Source: an uncultured Granulosicoccaceae bacterium
GTDB lineage: Bacteria; Pseudomonadota; Gammaproteobacteria; Granulosicoccales; Granulosicoccaceae
Assembly: GCA_937998875.1 (NCBI GenBank)
Contig: CALLBO010000016.1
Location: 1 to 64,000 of the forward strand
Direction of reading: 5' to 3'
Length of the DNA: 64,000 nt
Shown here in pieces: positions 49,321 to 58,335 of this stretch (positions within the stretch are counted from its first letter, which is position 1; each line of letters starts with the position of its first letter). The notes under the pieces are model-generated. The model searched no databases, was not told the origin of the DNA, and saw only the letters and a program-made list of their open reading frames with translations. Made by a program: the position numbers and the translations under genes.

Positions 49321-50148
49321 TTACGACTGGCAGTGACTGCAGAAGAAAGTTGATCTTTGCCCAATTGTACGTTGCTTGATAATCCTGCCACATTGCCGGC
49401 ATGGTTCTCCTTCACGACCGTAAACGTTTAGCGTTTGCTGAAAATATCCGGGTTCACCTTCCGAGTTAACAAAGTCCCGTAACGTGGTACCGCCGGATTT
49501 AATGGCAGCCGTCAATACCGACTTAATTTCCGTTGCCAGTAAACCATAGGCGGCGGCGGTGACTCTGCCCGCGGCTTTGCCAGGCCGTATACCTGCACGA
49601 AACAGTGCCTCACTGGCATAGATGTTACCCACGCCGACGACAACATGACTGTTCATTATAAAATTCTTAACCGCAACTTTCTTCTTGCGGGATTGTTGAA
49701 AGAGGTAGTTACCGGTGAATTCATCACTTAAGGGTTCAGGCCCGAGCGCTGCCAGCAGTGGATGTTGCTCCGCAGGTTCACGGGTCCATAATATTGAACC
49801 AAATCGTCGCGGATCGTGATAGATCATGGATTTACTGCCACTGAGCTCAAACATCACATGGTCGTGCTTGCGAATTTCATACTTTGGATCGGCAAACTTC
49901 GGATCAGCAATTCGTAAACTGCCGGACATACCCAGGTGCATGATTATCGAACCGATTCCGGTACTTGCAATAATGTATTTGCCGCGTCGTTCAAGTCGTA
50001 GTATTTTTTGATTTTCAGCTGCGTGAATGTCATCCGGTACCAACCATCGAAGCTGAGGCTGTCGCACGGTGATTGCTTTTATTTTTTTGTTCAGCAGGTA
50101 GGGTGTGATACCACGCAAGGTGGTTTCGACCTCTGGAAGTTCGGGCAT
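49321..50148 (-). CDS. mutM: Formamidopyrimidine-DNA glycosylase
   Basis: Encodes 275 residues. The catalytic N-terminus PELPEVETTLRGI (Pro and Glu), H2TH region NSHVVVGVGNIYASEALFRAGI and C-terminal zinc finger CRQCGRII...FCSHCQ are present. It removes 8-oxoguanine and nicks the DNA. The gene before it on the same strand, 93 nt away, is the DUF4340-like gene. Confidence 0.97.
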   Translation of the reverse strand: MPELPEVETTLRGITPYLLNKKIKAITVRQPQLRWLVPDDIHAAENQKILRLERRGKYIIASTGIGSIIMHLGMSGSLRIADPKFADPKYEIRKHDHVMFELSGSKSMIYHDPRRFGSILWTREPAEQHPLLAALGPEPLSDEFTGNYLFQQSRKKKVAVKNFIMNSHVVVGVGNIYASEALFRAGIRPGKAAGRVTAAAYGLLATEIKSVLTAAIKSGGTTLRDFVNSEGEPGYFQQTLNVYGREGEPCRQCGRIIKQRTIGQRSTFFCSHCQS

Positions 50149-50241
50149 GTCTGGTGGTATCTGTGCGGCAGTCGGAAGCGTGCAACCTATTGGTCGAGTA
50201 TAACAAGTGCCGGTCCGCAGGATAACGCGGTCAGCTGCGGG

Positions 50242-51006
50242 CTACGAATCCGCTAGTAAGTCTACCAGGCCTAGCTTCTTGGCTGTCGTATCCGGAATCA
50301 GGTAGGTGAATTTCTGATCCTTGGTTATGGTATAGCCAATTTCAGAAAGTGATGCGCTCAGTACCCGTATTTGATCATCTTCTGTCACCCGGATTTCTAT
50401 CGAATTGTTCGCATTATCGGTTCGGTTGGTATCGACGATGCGTAAGGCTTTAAGGTCTGTCCATACCGCAGGTTGTTCAAGCACCGTATCACCGATTGTT
50501 AAACGGTCAACTTTGCCGGTGATATTCAGATCAACAAAAACTGTCTCTGCGGCTGCGAGCATTGGCAGGATGGTATCCGGTTGCAGAAATACCTGATCCC
50601 CGCTGCGAACATAGCGAAGCTTGCTTACCGGTTCCACAGTGCCAAGTAGATATTCGGTGTCGTTTATCTTGAGTGTCACTGGGTCGGCAAAGATCTCTTC
50701 ATGTGGCAGATCTTTCAGCCGGTAGCTGCGCTGGCTGTATTTGTTCGTGTCCAGTAACGGTTGCACGCGAAGTGATTGTGCCGGTGCTGCAATTGGATAG
50801 GTTTGATGCCAGATATTTCCAACCCTCTCTAACGTGACGAGTGGTTGGTTATTGATAAACGCGGATACTGCCTGAGGTTCTCCTATCTGATGAATCGCCG
50901 GGTGCGTTGGTGCTTTGTTATATAAAGTGCCATCCAGCAGGATGCCGATGCCCAAGAGTCCAATGACTGTTGTCAGGAAAAGGTTGGATAGTTTTGCGGT
51001 AGGCAT
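50242..51006 (-). CDS. DUF4340-like membrane-anchored protein, partner of the GldFG-like ABC system
   Basis: Encodes about 254 residues from the ATG complementary to 51004-51006 (MPTAKLSNLFLTTVIGLLGIG); earlier in-frame ATGs at 51024 and 51045 would overlap the preceding gene. One N-terminal membrane helix precedes a soluble domain with two repeat-like halves (SLRVQPLLDTNKYSQRSYRLKD; LEQPAVWTDLKALRIVD). Such proteins often follow GldG-like genes. Function unknown; probably an envelope-facing part of the adjacent ABC complex. Confidence 0.72.
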   Translation of the reverse strand: MPTAKLSNLFLTTVIGLLGIGILLDGTLYNKAPTHPAIHQIGEPQAVSAFINNQPLVTLERVGNIWHQTYPIAAPAQSLRVQPLLDTNKYSQRSYRLKDLPHEEIFADPVTLKINDTEYLLGTVEPVSKLRYVRSGDQVFLQPDTILPMLAAAETVFVDLNITGKVDRLTIGDTVLEQPAVWTDLKALRIVDTNRTDNANNSIEIRVTEDDQIRVLSASLSEIGYTITKDQKFTYLIPDTTAKKLGLVDLLADS

Positions 51007-51016
51007 TGTTAACTCA

Positions 51017-52351
51017 TTAACCATGCTGCCTGCGATACCACACACCTGCAGCGGTGGAAATCATCAAGCCTGGAAGCAGCAGCAATGAAACACCGGCAAG
51101 CCAGAACATTGCGGCTCGTGACAGATCAATTTGTGTGTCTTTGTGCAGAGAAGTATCTATGGCAATTATTGTGTTGTCACCGACACTCCAGTTCAACAAA
51201 CGATTACCCAGATCGCGATTCCCACCATTGGCTATCCATGCATCAGCAAGAAAGTCACCGTCTCCGGCAACGATAATACGTTGCTGTTTGTTATTGCGGC
51301 TTCTCTCCATGGCAAAAATCAGTGGAATTGGTCCGCTAACCTCGCGCTCGTCATCACCATAGATAACTTCTCCGCTGAGTGCTCCGGTTTCTGTCCACGC
51401 ATTCTCAGTCGATTGAACGAGTGGTGTCACTTGCCATTCGCGTTTCGCGTTATACGCCAGGCCGCTGGCTTGAGGAAACAGGGTGACGTCTGCAAATCCT
51501 TTGGTAGCATCGTGTCGCAGGTAGTTATTTGCTACTGCAAAGTCCGGTCTATCAACCTGTAGTTGCTGGGCTGCCATGTCGATAACTACTCCCGGCAGCC
51601 GATCAATGCCAAGCTCAATGGCAAGTGGTTTAAGCCCATCGTCGCTGTCCGGCTCTGTTAGCCAGATAAGGTTGCCACCGTTTGAGATGAACTCGAGCAG
51701 TAGTGCGACTTCCTGAGCAAGAAATCGTTGCAAAGGGCCCGCAACAACCAGTGTGGTGTCACTGGCTGCCAGAGAAGTTTGATCGGTGAGCTTAATATTG
51801 TCGACATTAAAGCCGGACGCCACTAGCTGTTGTGTGAACACACCGAGATCTGCATTGCTTTGGCTCTTTATGGAACGCTCGCCGTGACCGGTGGTGAAAA
51901 GCACTGTGTGGTTTTTGCTTCGTGCCAGTCGCAGCATGGCTGTGGTCAGCACTTGCTCAGAGATCTGAGTCAATCTTTGCGTCCGTTTGCGATAGCGAAT
52001 AAACACCTCGCCTCCCGGTGCTACATCGAGTTGCCGCATTCTTTGTGGATCAAGCGCCGGGTCAGTCAGTGTGATGGTTAAGTCCGGTTTGCCAGCTTTG
52101 TATTTATTTAACAGGGAGGTAACAGAGTCAATCTGTGGATCCTGCGGATTAATGAACACCTCAACTTCAAGTGGTCCGGTCAAAAGTGAAAGTGTCTCTA
52201 CAGACTGTGAAGTGAGTGTGTGCTGTGAATCTGCCGTCATGTCTTTGAGGGCATATAGACGCTGTGCAAGTGTGCAGGCAGCTATCAAGCACAACACAAT
52301 AAGTGAGGTTCGAGTGGTCGCTGGTGACAGCATATTCTTCAGCCGATTCAT
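51017..52351 (-). CDS. GldG-like ABC transporter auxiliary protein
   Basis: Encodes 444 residues with an N-terminal helix (about 14-30) and a C-terminal helix (AAMFWLAGVSLLLLPGLMISTAAGVW). The large middle region matches the uncharacterised ABC-type transport / GldG family: LTSQSVETLSLLTGPLEVEVFIN, LFTTGHGERSI and IVAGDGDFLADAW with a glutamine-amidotransferase-like fold. In Bacteroidetes the GldAFG set is tied to gliding; in proteobacteria the homologous set has no proven role. It overlaps the permease gene by 4 nt. Confidence 0.82.
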   Translation of the reverse strand: MNRLKNMLSPATTRTSLIVLCLIAACTLAQRLYALKDMTADSQHTLTSQSVETLSLLTGPLEVEVFINPQDPQIDSVTSLLNKYKAGKPDLTITLTDPALDPQRMRQLDVAPGGEVFIRYRKRTQRLTQISEQVLTTAMLRLARSKNHTVLFTTGHGERSIKSQSNADLGVFTQQLVASGFNVDNIKLTDQTSLAASDTTLVVAGPLQRFLAQEVALLLEFISNGGNLIWLTEPDSDDGLKPLAIELGIDRLPGVVIDMAAQQLQVDRPDFAVANNYLRHDATKGFADVTLFPQASGLAYNAKREWQVTPLVQSTENAWTETGALSGEVIYGDDEREVSGPIPLIFAMERSRNNKQQRIIVAGDGDFLADAWIANGGNRDLGNRLLNWSVGDNTIIAIDTSLHKDTQIDLSRAAMFWLAGVSLLLLPGLMISTAAGVWYRRQHG

Positions 52352-53088
52352 ACTGAACGGCTCCTTGTCCGCTGTGCATCAAGCCGCCAAATACCAAGAG
52401 TAAGCAGGATGCTTGTAAGCGCCAGGAAATATGCAATGTCACGGGTATCGAGCAGGCCCTGCATGAAACTGTGCAGATGTGCCGAGGGTGATAAAAATTG
52501 CAAAAGTCCGTTTGCAGAAGTTGCAGCCGCCATCCACAGCATGACTAAAGTGGCAAAGCTTAGAAAAGCCGCGAGTACTGAGCGATTGGATAGCGAGGAG
52601 TAGAACAAGGTCAGGGCAGATCCGGTGCTGATAAACAATACCAAACCAGTGGCCGCGGTGAGCAGGTGTGCTGTGTCGAGTTTTGTGCTGAACGAGAGAA
52701 TCGTTAACAGCACAGCGCCAATTGCTAAAACAACACACTGAAAAACCATAGCGCCGAGAAATTTGCCGAGTACCAGTTGCGATGCAGTAACTGGCAGGCT
52801 CAACAGAAAATTGAATCGGTTTGCCTGTTTGTCGCCAGCAATCAGGTGCATGCATAAAAGTGGTGTGGCGACTATGAAAACGATACTCACCGGTGCCAGA
52901 AAATTTACGATTAAGTGGTTGCTTAACCCGCCAGCTGGAACCACAGACATCGCCTGTTGTTGAATATAGCGTTCGACGGCGGAAAGAAACAACCATCCGA
53001 ATATCAGTTGCAACAATCCTGCAGCCAGCCATGCAAACGGCGAGCGCACCAATAGTTTCAGTTCATGCAGTGTGATCTGGGTAATCAT
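52348..53088 (-). CDS. ABC-2 type permease, GldF-like
   Basis: Encodes 246 residues with about six membrane helices, for example SPFAWLAAGLLQLIFGWLFLSAV near the N-terminus and YFLALTSILLTLGIW at the end. ITQITLHELKLLVRSPFAW is a typical start for this family. It overlaps both neighbours by 4 nt, so the ATPase, permease and GldG-like protein are made together. The cargo is unknown. Confidence 0.85.
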   Translation of the reverse strand: MITQITLHELKLLVRSPFAWLAAGLLQLIFGWLFLSAVERYIQQQAMSVVPAGGLSNHLIVNFLAPVSIVFIVATPLLCMHLIAGDKQANRFNFLLSLPVTASQLVLGKFLGAMVFQCVVLAIGAVLLTILSFSTKLDTAHLLTAATGLVLFISTGSALTLFYSSLSNRSVLAAFLSFATLVMLWMAAATSANGLLQFLSPSAHLHSFMQGLLDTRDIAYFLALTSILLTLGIWRLDAQRTRSRSV

Positions 53089-54245
53089 CTAGTAGCGTCT
53101 TTAGTTAAATGGGAGCTATTGGTCTGTGCAGTTGTTGCCAGTTGTTTGAACAGGCTCTCCAGGTAGTTTTCTGATGCTGTAATCTGGGTAGCCTGTAGAT
53201 CTCTGGATTTAAGCATGGCTTGGAGATGATCCGGTGCTAACGCGTTGCCCGTAACCAGCCAGTGTCCGGCTTTGGTTTTGCAGGCGTGTGTCACTCCCGG
53301 TAGATCCTGCAGATTGAAATTGGCGTCGTCCAACAAACGTAGTGCGTATGAATTGTTTCGTTCGTCTGAAAGCAGCTTGAGTGGTGCATCCAGAATCTGC
53401 CGCCCTTTATCAATTAATATTACCTGGTTGCAGATTGAATTCACCTCTGACAAAAGGTGTGAAGAAAAGACTGTTGCCTGGTCTGATGCCAGTGTTGCAA
53501 CCAGCTCTCGTATCTCCATTAGCTGTACCGGATCGAGGCCGTTCGATGGTTCATCAAGAATTAACACTTTTGGTGAGTGGATTAATGCCTGGGCAATATT
53601 GACGCGTTGCTGGAAACCGGTAGAGAGATTACCGATGATCCGATTGCGTACATCACCCAGAGCGCAGCGCTCGATGACCTGATCGACGCTGTTTTTTATA
53701 GCGCGTCTATCAATGCGCCGCATGCGAGCGATGAAATGTAGAAACTCGTTTACCTTGAATTCCGGATACACCGCTGGCTTGTCAGGCGCATAGCCAATTT
53801 TCATGCGCGGTGCGACGGTGTTTTCGTAGAGCTCATGTTCGCCGATCTGTACTGTGCCGCGGGCCGGTGCCATCGCGCCAGACAGCACTTTAAGCAGGGT
53901 TGATTTGCCTGCACCGTTGAGTCCGAGCAAGCCGAGCGTGTCGCCCTGATAAAGCGTAAAAGTGATGCCATCGAGCGCTTTCTGTACGCCGTAGATGACT
54001 GATATATCCTGTGCCATCAGGGCTGCTGTGCGTGGCGCGCGCGCGGACCTCGTGTTGGCCGGTGGCGCTATCCAATCGGACGAGCTTTCCGTCCAGCCGA
54101 CACCCTGCATTTTTGGCCGATTTTGAGATTGGGGGGCTGGTTGCGATTTATTCTCAACGACAGCATCGACGGTCGTTTGGTCTGCATTATTATTGTTTTT
54201 CACAGCTCGTTTCGATCTGTTGTTTTGTCGATCCCGGACAGGCAT
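53085..54245 (-). CDS. ABC transporter ATP-binding protein, GldA-like
   Basis: Encodes up to 386 residues. The ABC domain begins at about residue 77 (MAQDISVIYGVQKALDG) and has Walker A GLNGAGKST, signature LSTGFQQR, Walker B VLILDEPSNGLD and H-loop SSHLL. The start codon is uncertain: the open frame gives a 76-residue Asn/Gln/Ser/Ala-rich extension, while an ATG at 54017 would give a standard protein of 310 residues. Neither has a clear ribosome-binding site. It energises the permease encoded next. Confidence 0.85.
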   Translation of the reverse strand: MPVRDRQNNRSKRAVKNNNNADQTTVDAVVENKSQPAPQSQNRPKMQGVGWTESSSDWIAPPANTRSARAPRTAALMAQDISVIYGVQKALDGITFTLYQGDTLGLLGLNGAGKSTLLKVLSGAMAPARGTVQIGEHELYENTVAPRMKIGYAPDKPAVYPEFKVNEFLHFIARMRRIDRRAIKNSVDQVIERCALGDVRNRIIGNLSTGFQQRVNIAQALIHSPKVLILDEPSNGLDPVQLMEIRELVATLASDQATVFSSHLLSEVNSICNQVILIDKGRQILDAPLKLLSDERNNSYALRLLDDANFNLQDLPGVTHACKTKAGHWLVTGNALAPDHLQAMLKSRDLQATQITASENYLESLFKQLATTAQTNSSHLTKDATR

Positions 54246-54406
54246 TCGCGGTTCTGCAATTGCGTCATCAGGAATAGAAACTCCTGATGTTTATATAGTC
54301 GATGCCAGAGAAAGTTGCGCGGAAATTACTGAAATGCAGGCAGAGTGGCTGGTTCCGGCACAAGACACGTGGTGTTCACGAGTTGCAGAGATGTTGTCTG
54401 AGGCAC

Positions 54407-54434
54407 AAAAAAAGCCCGGGCTGGCCGGGCTTTT
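54407..54434 (-). terminator. Terminator after rpmB-rpmG
   Basis: On the minus strand GCCCGG and CCGGGC form a stem with a 5-nt loop followed by seven T. It lies 28 nt after the rpmG stop codon. Confidence 0.9.
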
Positions 54435-54461
54435 CCATGTTGCTGCTTGGAGGAAGGTCAG

Positions 54462-54617
54462 TTACTTGATCTTAGCTTCCTTGTACGGCACGTGCTTTCG
54501 AACAACTGGATCAAACTTTTTGATTTCCATTTTCTCGGTCATGGTGCGCTTGTTTTTGGTGGTCGTGTAGTAGTGACCTGTACCAGCGCTTGAGACCAGC
54601 TTAATTTTATCTCTCAC
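54462..54617 (-). CDS. rpmG: 50S ribosomal protein bL33
   Basis: Encodes 51 residues from a GTG ([19 protein letters not shown]), ending [11 protein letters not shown]. Length and sequence fit bL33, and AAGGAG lies 6 nt before the GTG. The CxxC pairs found in some bL33 forms are absent, so this is the zinc-free type. It follows rpmB by 32 nt, the standard pair. Confidence 0.96.
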   Translation of the reverse strand: MRDKIKLVSSAGTGHYYTTTKNKRTMTEKMEIKKFDPVVRKHVPYKEAKIK

Positions 54618-54649
54618 AATAGCTCCTTTGCCTTACGTTGGCGTCAGAT

Positions 54650-54886
54650 TTAGACTTTTTCGCCACGGCCACGCAATTCTGCGAGCACGGTGTCAATGCC
54701 TTTTTTGTCAATGATTCGCATGCCTTTTGAAGACACACGGAGTTTCACGAAGCGCTTTTCCGCCTCAACCCAGAACTTGTGGGTATGAAGATTCGGCAGA
54801 AAACGTCTTCTGGTTCTATTTTTGGCGTGAGAGACGTTGTTGCCGCTCATTGGGCGTTTGCCGGTCACCTGGCATATTCGGGACAT
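54650..54886 (-). CDS. rpmB: 50S ribosomal protein bL28
   Basis: Encodes 78 residues: [23 protein letters not shown] at the start, [16 protein letters not shown] in the middle and [12 protein letters not shown] at the end, all typical. It heads rpmB-rpmG. The 113-nt region to the next gene on the plus strand should contain both divergent promoters. Confidence 0.98.
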   Translation of the reverse strand: MSRICQVTGKRPMSGNNVSHAKNRTRRRFLPNLHTHKFWVEAEKRFVKLRVSSKGMRIIDKKGIDTVLAELRGRGEKV

Positions 54887-54999
54887 GTGCTTTGCTCCGC
54901 ACTAACTTTTTACACAGAACCGCTTATTATATGAATAATCGCGGTTATTGCCAATACAATTTCGCCAATAAGTTCATTATCGACTGACTTGCCCGGAAT

Positions 55000-55785
55000 T
55001 TGTCGTTAAAAGAGTCAGTTTCAGCCCAAATCGGTAAGCTCTTCGCCATGAATCGAAACAAACTGCTCGATATTGCTGCCGTTCAGACAGAGCTGGCGGG
55101 CAATGGACTGAATCTTTGTAAGGAATTTAACAGCGCTGACCTCGCAGTTTCGGTGCCGGAACTCGAGCTACCTGGTTCCTGCAAACACCTTTTGCTGATC
55201 GGCAGTGCCGGTGCTGATTTATGGAATGCAATGCCGTCTGATTATTTCAATCGGACGCATCCGGTAGATGAATATTCGATCGATTGCATTGAAAGCTGCC
55301 TCAGTAATCTGGTGGCGTCAGACCAGTGGTCAATCCTGTTTCCCGAGGTTCCTGGCCGTCACACGGAGGCGGTTGTGCCATTGCAAAAGCTGGGTGCGCT
55401 GGCGGGATGGCATCATTCTTCGCCGTTGGGTATTGGCATAAACGCCACGCACGGTCTGTGGTTCGCGTATCGTGCTGTTGTTGCATTGGATTCGAGCGTT
55501 CAAACGTTCGAAAGCTTTGTGGCATCTGAGTCACCGTGCTTGACTTGTGAGACCACACCCTGTCTGTCACATTGTCCAGCTGATGCGCTCTCGTTCGGTC
55601 AACAACCTGACCTCACTGCGTGTGTGACTCACCGGGTAGCAGATGACTCAAACTGTGTGAGTACCTGTCTGGCGCGTTTGGCCTGTCCGGTCGGTACACG
55701 CTTCAGGTATTCGGAACAACAAACGGCATACTTTTATAACCGTTCACTGGCCTCCGCAGAACGCTGGATTGAGAATAAAGATTGA
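55000..55785 (+). CDS. Iron-sulfur protein with QueG-like cysteine clusters, function unknown
   Basis: Encodes up to 261 residues from a TTG; an ATG at 55048 gives 245. Two groups of cysteines in the last third suggest two 4Fe-4S clusters: CLTCETTPCLSHCP (about 180-193) and CVSTCLARLACPVG (about 218-231). The N-terminal 170 residues have no motif I know. The cysteine pattern resembles epoxyqueuosine reductase and related reductases, but the cobalamin-binding part is not evident. Next to folB; a link to folate or queuosine chemistry would be speculation. Confidence 0.7.
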   Translation: MSLKESVSAQIGKLFAMNRNKLLDIAAVQTELAGNGLNLCKEFNSADLAVSVPELELPGSCKHLLLIGSAGADLWNAMPSDYFNRTHPVDEYSIDCIESCLSNLVASDQWSILFPEVPGRHTEAVVPLQKLGALAGWHHSSPLGIGINATHGLWFAYRAVVALDSSVQTFESFVASESPCLTCETTPCLSHCPADALSFGQQPDLTACVTHRVADDSNCVSTCLARLACPVGTRFRYSEQQTAYFYNRSLASAERWIENKD

Positions 55786-55840
55786 GTTGCTTCTTGCAGC
55801 AAAGTTCAAACAAGAATTGTGAGAAAACGTAAGAGACCGA

Positions 55841-56197
55841 ATGGATAAAGTATTCTTAAAAGCACTGCATACAACTCCTGTTATTGGCATCTATGATTGG
55901 GAACGCGAGATTCGTCAGGATGTGTACATAGATTTGATCATGGCAACTGATATTTCCCGGGCGGCAAGCACCGATGATATTCAGTATACGTTGAACTATA
56001 AGAGCATCTCCGATCGAATTGTCGAGTTTGCTAACAACAGTCGCTTTGGCTTGATAGAAGCGCTGGCTGAGCACATTTCTCAAATTGTGCGCAGCGAGTT
56101 TAATGTGCAGTGGGTAAGTGTGACGGTACATAAACCCGGTGCCATTGAGGCTGCTGAAGATCTTGGTGTCACTATTGAGCGTGGCACACTTGCGTAG
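55841..56197 (+). CDS. folB: Dihydroneopterin aldolase
   Basis: Encodes 118 residues. The active-site marks are Glu in IYDWERE (about 19-25), YTLNYKSISDRI (Tyr and substrate-binding residues) and the Lys of VTVHKPGAI near 95-103. It cleaves dihydroneopterin to 6-hydroxymethyl-dihydropterin in folate synthesis. It is followed by a methyltransferase gene 57 nt downstream. Confidence 0.94.
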   Translation: MDKVFLKALHTTPVIGIYDWEREIRQDVYIDLIMATDISRAASTDDIQYTLNYKSISDRIVEFANNSRFGLIEALAEHISQIVRSEFNVQWVSVTVHKPGAIEAAEDLGVTIERGTLA

Positions 56198-56254
56198 AAC
56201 TCAATTGCACAGCAGAGTAGTTTTTGAAACTATGCAGTTACCGAGGTATTAATA

Positions 56255-57430
56255 GTGGCTGAAGTCGAGCTGCCACCGCTAACGCCACAGCAAAAAGAAG
56301 TCAGTGATCTTTTTGTCGATCGAATTCGGGTTGCCATTAAGCGTGATGGTGGGATGTCCTTCAGTGAATATATGCAGCGCAGTTTGTATGAACCCGGGCT
56401 GGGTTACTATGTTAATGGTTTCAGCAAGCTCGGAAAAAATGGTGACTTTATTACCGCACCTGAGATATCGGAACACTTCGCTGTTTGTCTAGCCAATCAG
56501 TGTACGCAGGTGTTCGATGCGATTGGCAAGGCAGATATTCTTGAGTTTGGCGGCGGTAGCGGGAGACTGGCGGCTGACTTGCTGAAAACCCTTCTGCAGA
56601 AAAACAGCCTGCCGCTGAGTTATCAGATACTTGAGGTCAGCCCTGAGTTGCAACAGGAACAGCGTCAGCTTATAGAGTGTGAACTGCCAGCAGATGTGTG
56701 CAGCAAAGTAGTGTGGTTAAATCGCCTGCCGGAAAAATTTAACGGCGTAGTATTAGCGAATGAAGTACTTGATGCATTTGCTGTTGAGCGATTCAGGATT
56801 GTTGATGGTCAGCCTGAAAGGATTATGGTTGGTGCGTCTGACAATAGTTTTTACAGCTACCCGGCGGCTGATGACCAGATTAAGGAAACCGTATCTGCAA
56901 TAGAAAGAGATTGTGATCGGGCGTTTGCGGAAGGCTATGAATCAGAATACTGTGCATTAGTAGCACCGTGGTGGCAATCGCTGGCAAGATGCATAGAGTC
57001 TGGTGCTGTAATTATTTGTGATTATGGCTCTGATCGGCGTCAGTATTATGCACCGAACAAACCCACTGGCACGCTACGCTGTTTTTTCCGGCATACCTTA
57101 CACAGTGACCCGTTTGCACGTGCCGCGGTGCAGGATATCACCGCTGATGTAGATTTTACGTCAGTGGCTGTGGCGGCAACTGAGGCGGGTCTGGAACTTC
57201 AGGGGTACTCGCCCTTATCTGAATTTATGTTGTCACTTGATGTGCTTGATCATCATAAGCAGAAGTTGCAAGCACTGGATAAGCGTGAGCAGCTTGCTGC
57301 AACCGGTCAATTAAAGCGGGTGATTCTGTCGCAGGAGATGGGTGACCGATTTATGGTGATAGGTTTCTCTAAAGGCATAGACGCCCCCCTGAAAGGCTTT
57401 TCCAGAGCAGACTGGTCACGTTTATTGTAA
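56255..57430 (+). CDS. MidA/NDUFAF7-type SAM-dependent protein arginine methyltransferase
   Basis: Encodes 391 residues from a GTG. Family marks are MSFSEYMQRSLYEPGLGYYVNG (about 29-50), GDFITAPEISEHF, SAM motif ILEFGGGSGRLAADLL (about 95-110), YQILEVSPELQ and LANEVLDAFAVERF, then PTGTLRCFFRH. Mitochondrial NDUFAF7 dimethylates an arginine of complex I; the bacterial target is not established. Length is normal. Confidence 0.92.
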   Translation: MAEVELPPLTPQQKEVSDLFVDRIRVAIKRDGGMSFSEYMQRSLYEPGLGYYVNGFSKLGKNGDFITAPEISEHFAVCLANQCTQVFDAIGKADILEFGGGSGRLAADLLKTLLQKNSLPLSYQILEVSPELQQEQRQLIECELPADVCSKVVWLNRLPEKFNGVVLANEVLDAFAVERFRIVDGQPERIMVGASDNSFYSYPAADDQIKETVSAIERDCDRAFAEGYESEYCALVAPWWQSLARCIESGAVIICDYGSDRRQYYAPNKPTGTLRCFFRHTLHSDPFARAAVQDITADVDFTSVAVAATEAGLELQGYSPLSEFMLSLDVLDHHKQKLQALDKREQLAATGQLKRVILSQEMGDRFMVIGFSKGIDAPLKGFSRADWSRLL

Positions 57431-57472
57431 GAAAATCTGTAGTTTCTTTATTCGCCTGGTTTATCCATTGGT

Positions 57473-57889
57473 CTATTCCCTGGGTACCTCTGCCTTCACT
57501 GTTTCTTTGTTGTCTCCGTGGACGGAATCTGCAGCGACGATTGTCACTACTTTTACCGAATCTGGAATTTCCACTCGCAGGCTGCGTGTGAACGGTTGTT
57601 CGTTAACATGCGGATGCAGTAGTTCACGTGACCCGAGCAGGTTGCCTGCCTCATCGAGTACGTCCCAACGATTAGCGTAGTGATCCCAACCGGTATCATC
57701 GTGCCGCAGAGTCACACTGATCCGGAATGCGCCGTCTCCGGCAGGAGTGATCTCTACCCCGGTTATCGCGGCGTCTCCTGCCTGTACATGGCTGCATAGA
57801 AAAAGAGTCGCAGCGACAGCCAGCAACCACTGGTGATAAGTGTTGAATATGCCGGTTCTTATTTGTATTGCCTGTGTTATTTTATGCAT
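57473..57889 (-). CDS. Periplasmic hypothetical protein
   Basis: Encodes 138 residues from MHKITQAIQ; 10 upstream codons are also in frame. A signal peptide (QWLLAVAATLFLCSHVQA) ends near residue 37. The mature part has beta-rich ITGVEITPAGDGAFRISVTLRHDDTGWDHYANRW and LHPHVNEQPFTRSL, which look like a small conserved domain that I do not recognise by name. It is divergent from the next gene, with 79 nt between the chosen starts. Confidence 0.7.
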   Translation of the reverse strand: MHKITQAIQIRTGIFNTYHQWLLAVAATLFLCSHVQAGDAAITGVEITPAGDGAFRISVTLRHDDTGWDHYANRWDVLDEAGNLLGSRELLHPHVNEQPFTRSLRVEIPDSVKVVTIVAADSVHGDNKETVKAEVPRE

Positions 57890-57968
57890 TGTTTGTTTTC
57901 CTTTGATCCAGGCCGACAACAGACCGGCGCAATTTTTTTATGACCCCTATTATCATGAGACATGCAGA

Positions 57969-58310
57969 GTGAGTAAAGCCGCAACCAGTACACAAACATC
58001 AATTCCACGACCTGTATCACCAGTATGGCAATTTGTCTGTCTGCTCGCACCCGTTGTGATGACAGGTTTTTACCTTGTTTATGCGTTGGTGGGTTTGATC
58101 ATTGACGGATCAGACAAGGTCAAGTGGAGCGACGAAGCGTTGCAAGTCGGTATTCTGAGCACAATGATTATTGTCGTGATCAATGTACTGGTGATGGCTT
58201 ATGCATTGTTCCATCGGTTGAAATTGTCTCATCTGCTCTGGATCTCGCCGATCGTGCACATCTCGATTGCCCTGGCGCTGACAGCGCTAATAGCCACACT
58301 GTTGGTTTGA
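57969..58310 (+). CDS. Small membrane protein with three helices
   Basis: Encodes 113 residues from a GTG (MSKAATSTQTSIPRP); the open frame extends upstream to 57840 but would overlap the divergent gene. Three hydrophobic helices are seen: VWQFVCLLAPVVMTGFYLVYALVG, GILSTMIIVVINVLVMAYALF and ISPIVHISIALALTALIATLL. No family recognised. It is followed by a VanZ-like gene 25 nt away, so they may be co-transcribed. Confidence 0.68.
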   Translation: MSKAATSTQTSIPRPVSPVWQFVCLLAPVVMTGFYLVYALVGLIIDGSDKVKWSDEALQVGILSTMIIVVINVLVMAYALFHRLKLSHLLWISPIVHISIALALTALIATLLV

Positions 58311-58335
58311 ACACGTGTTGGATTGAACTGTAGCG

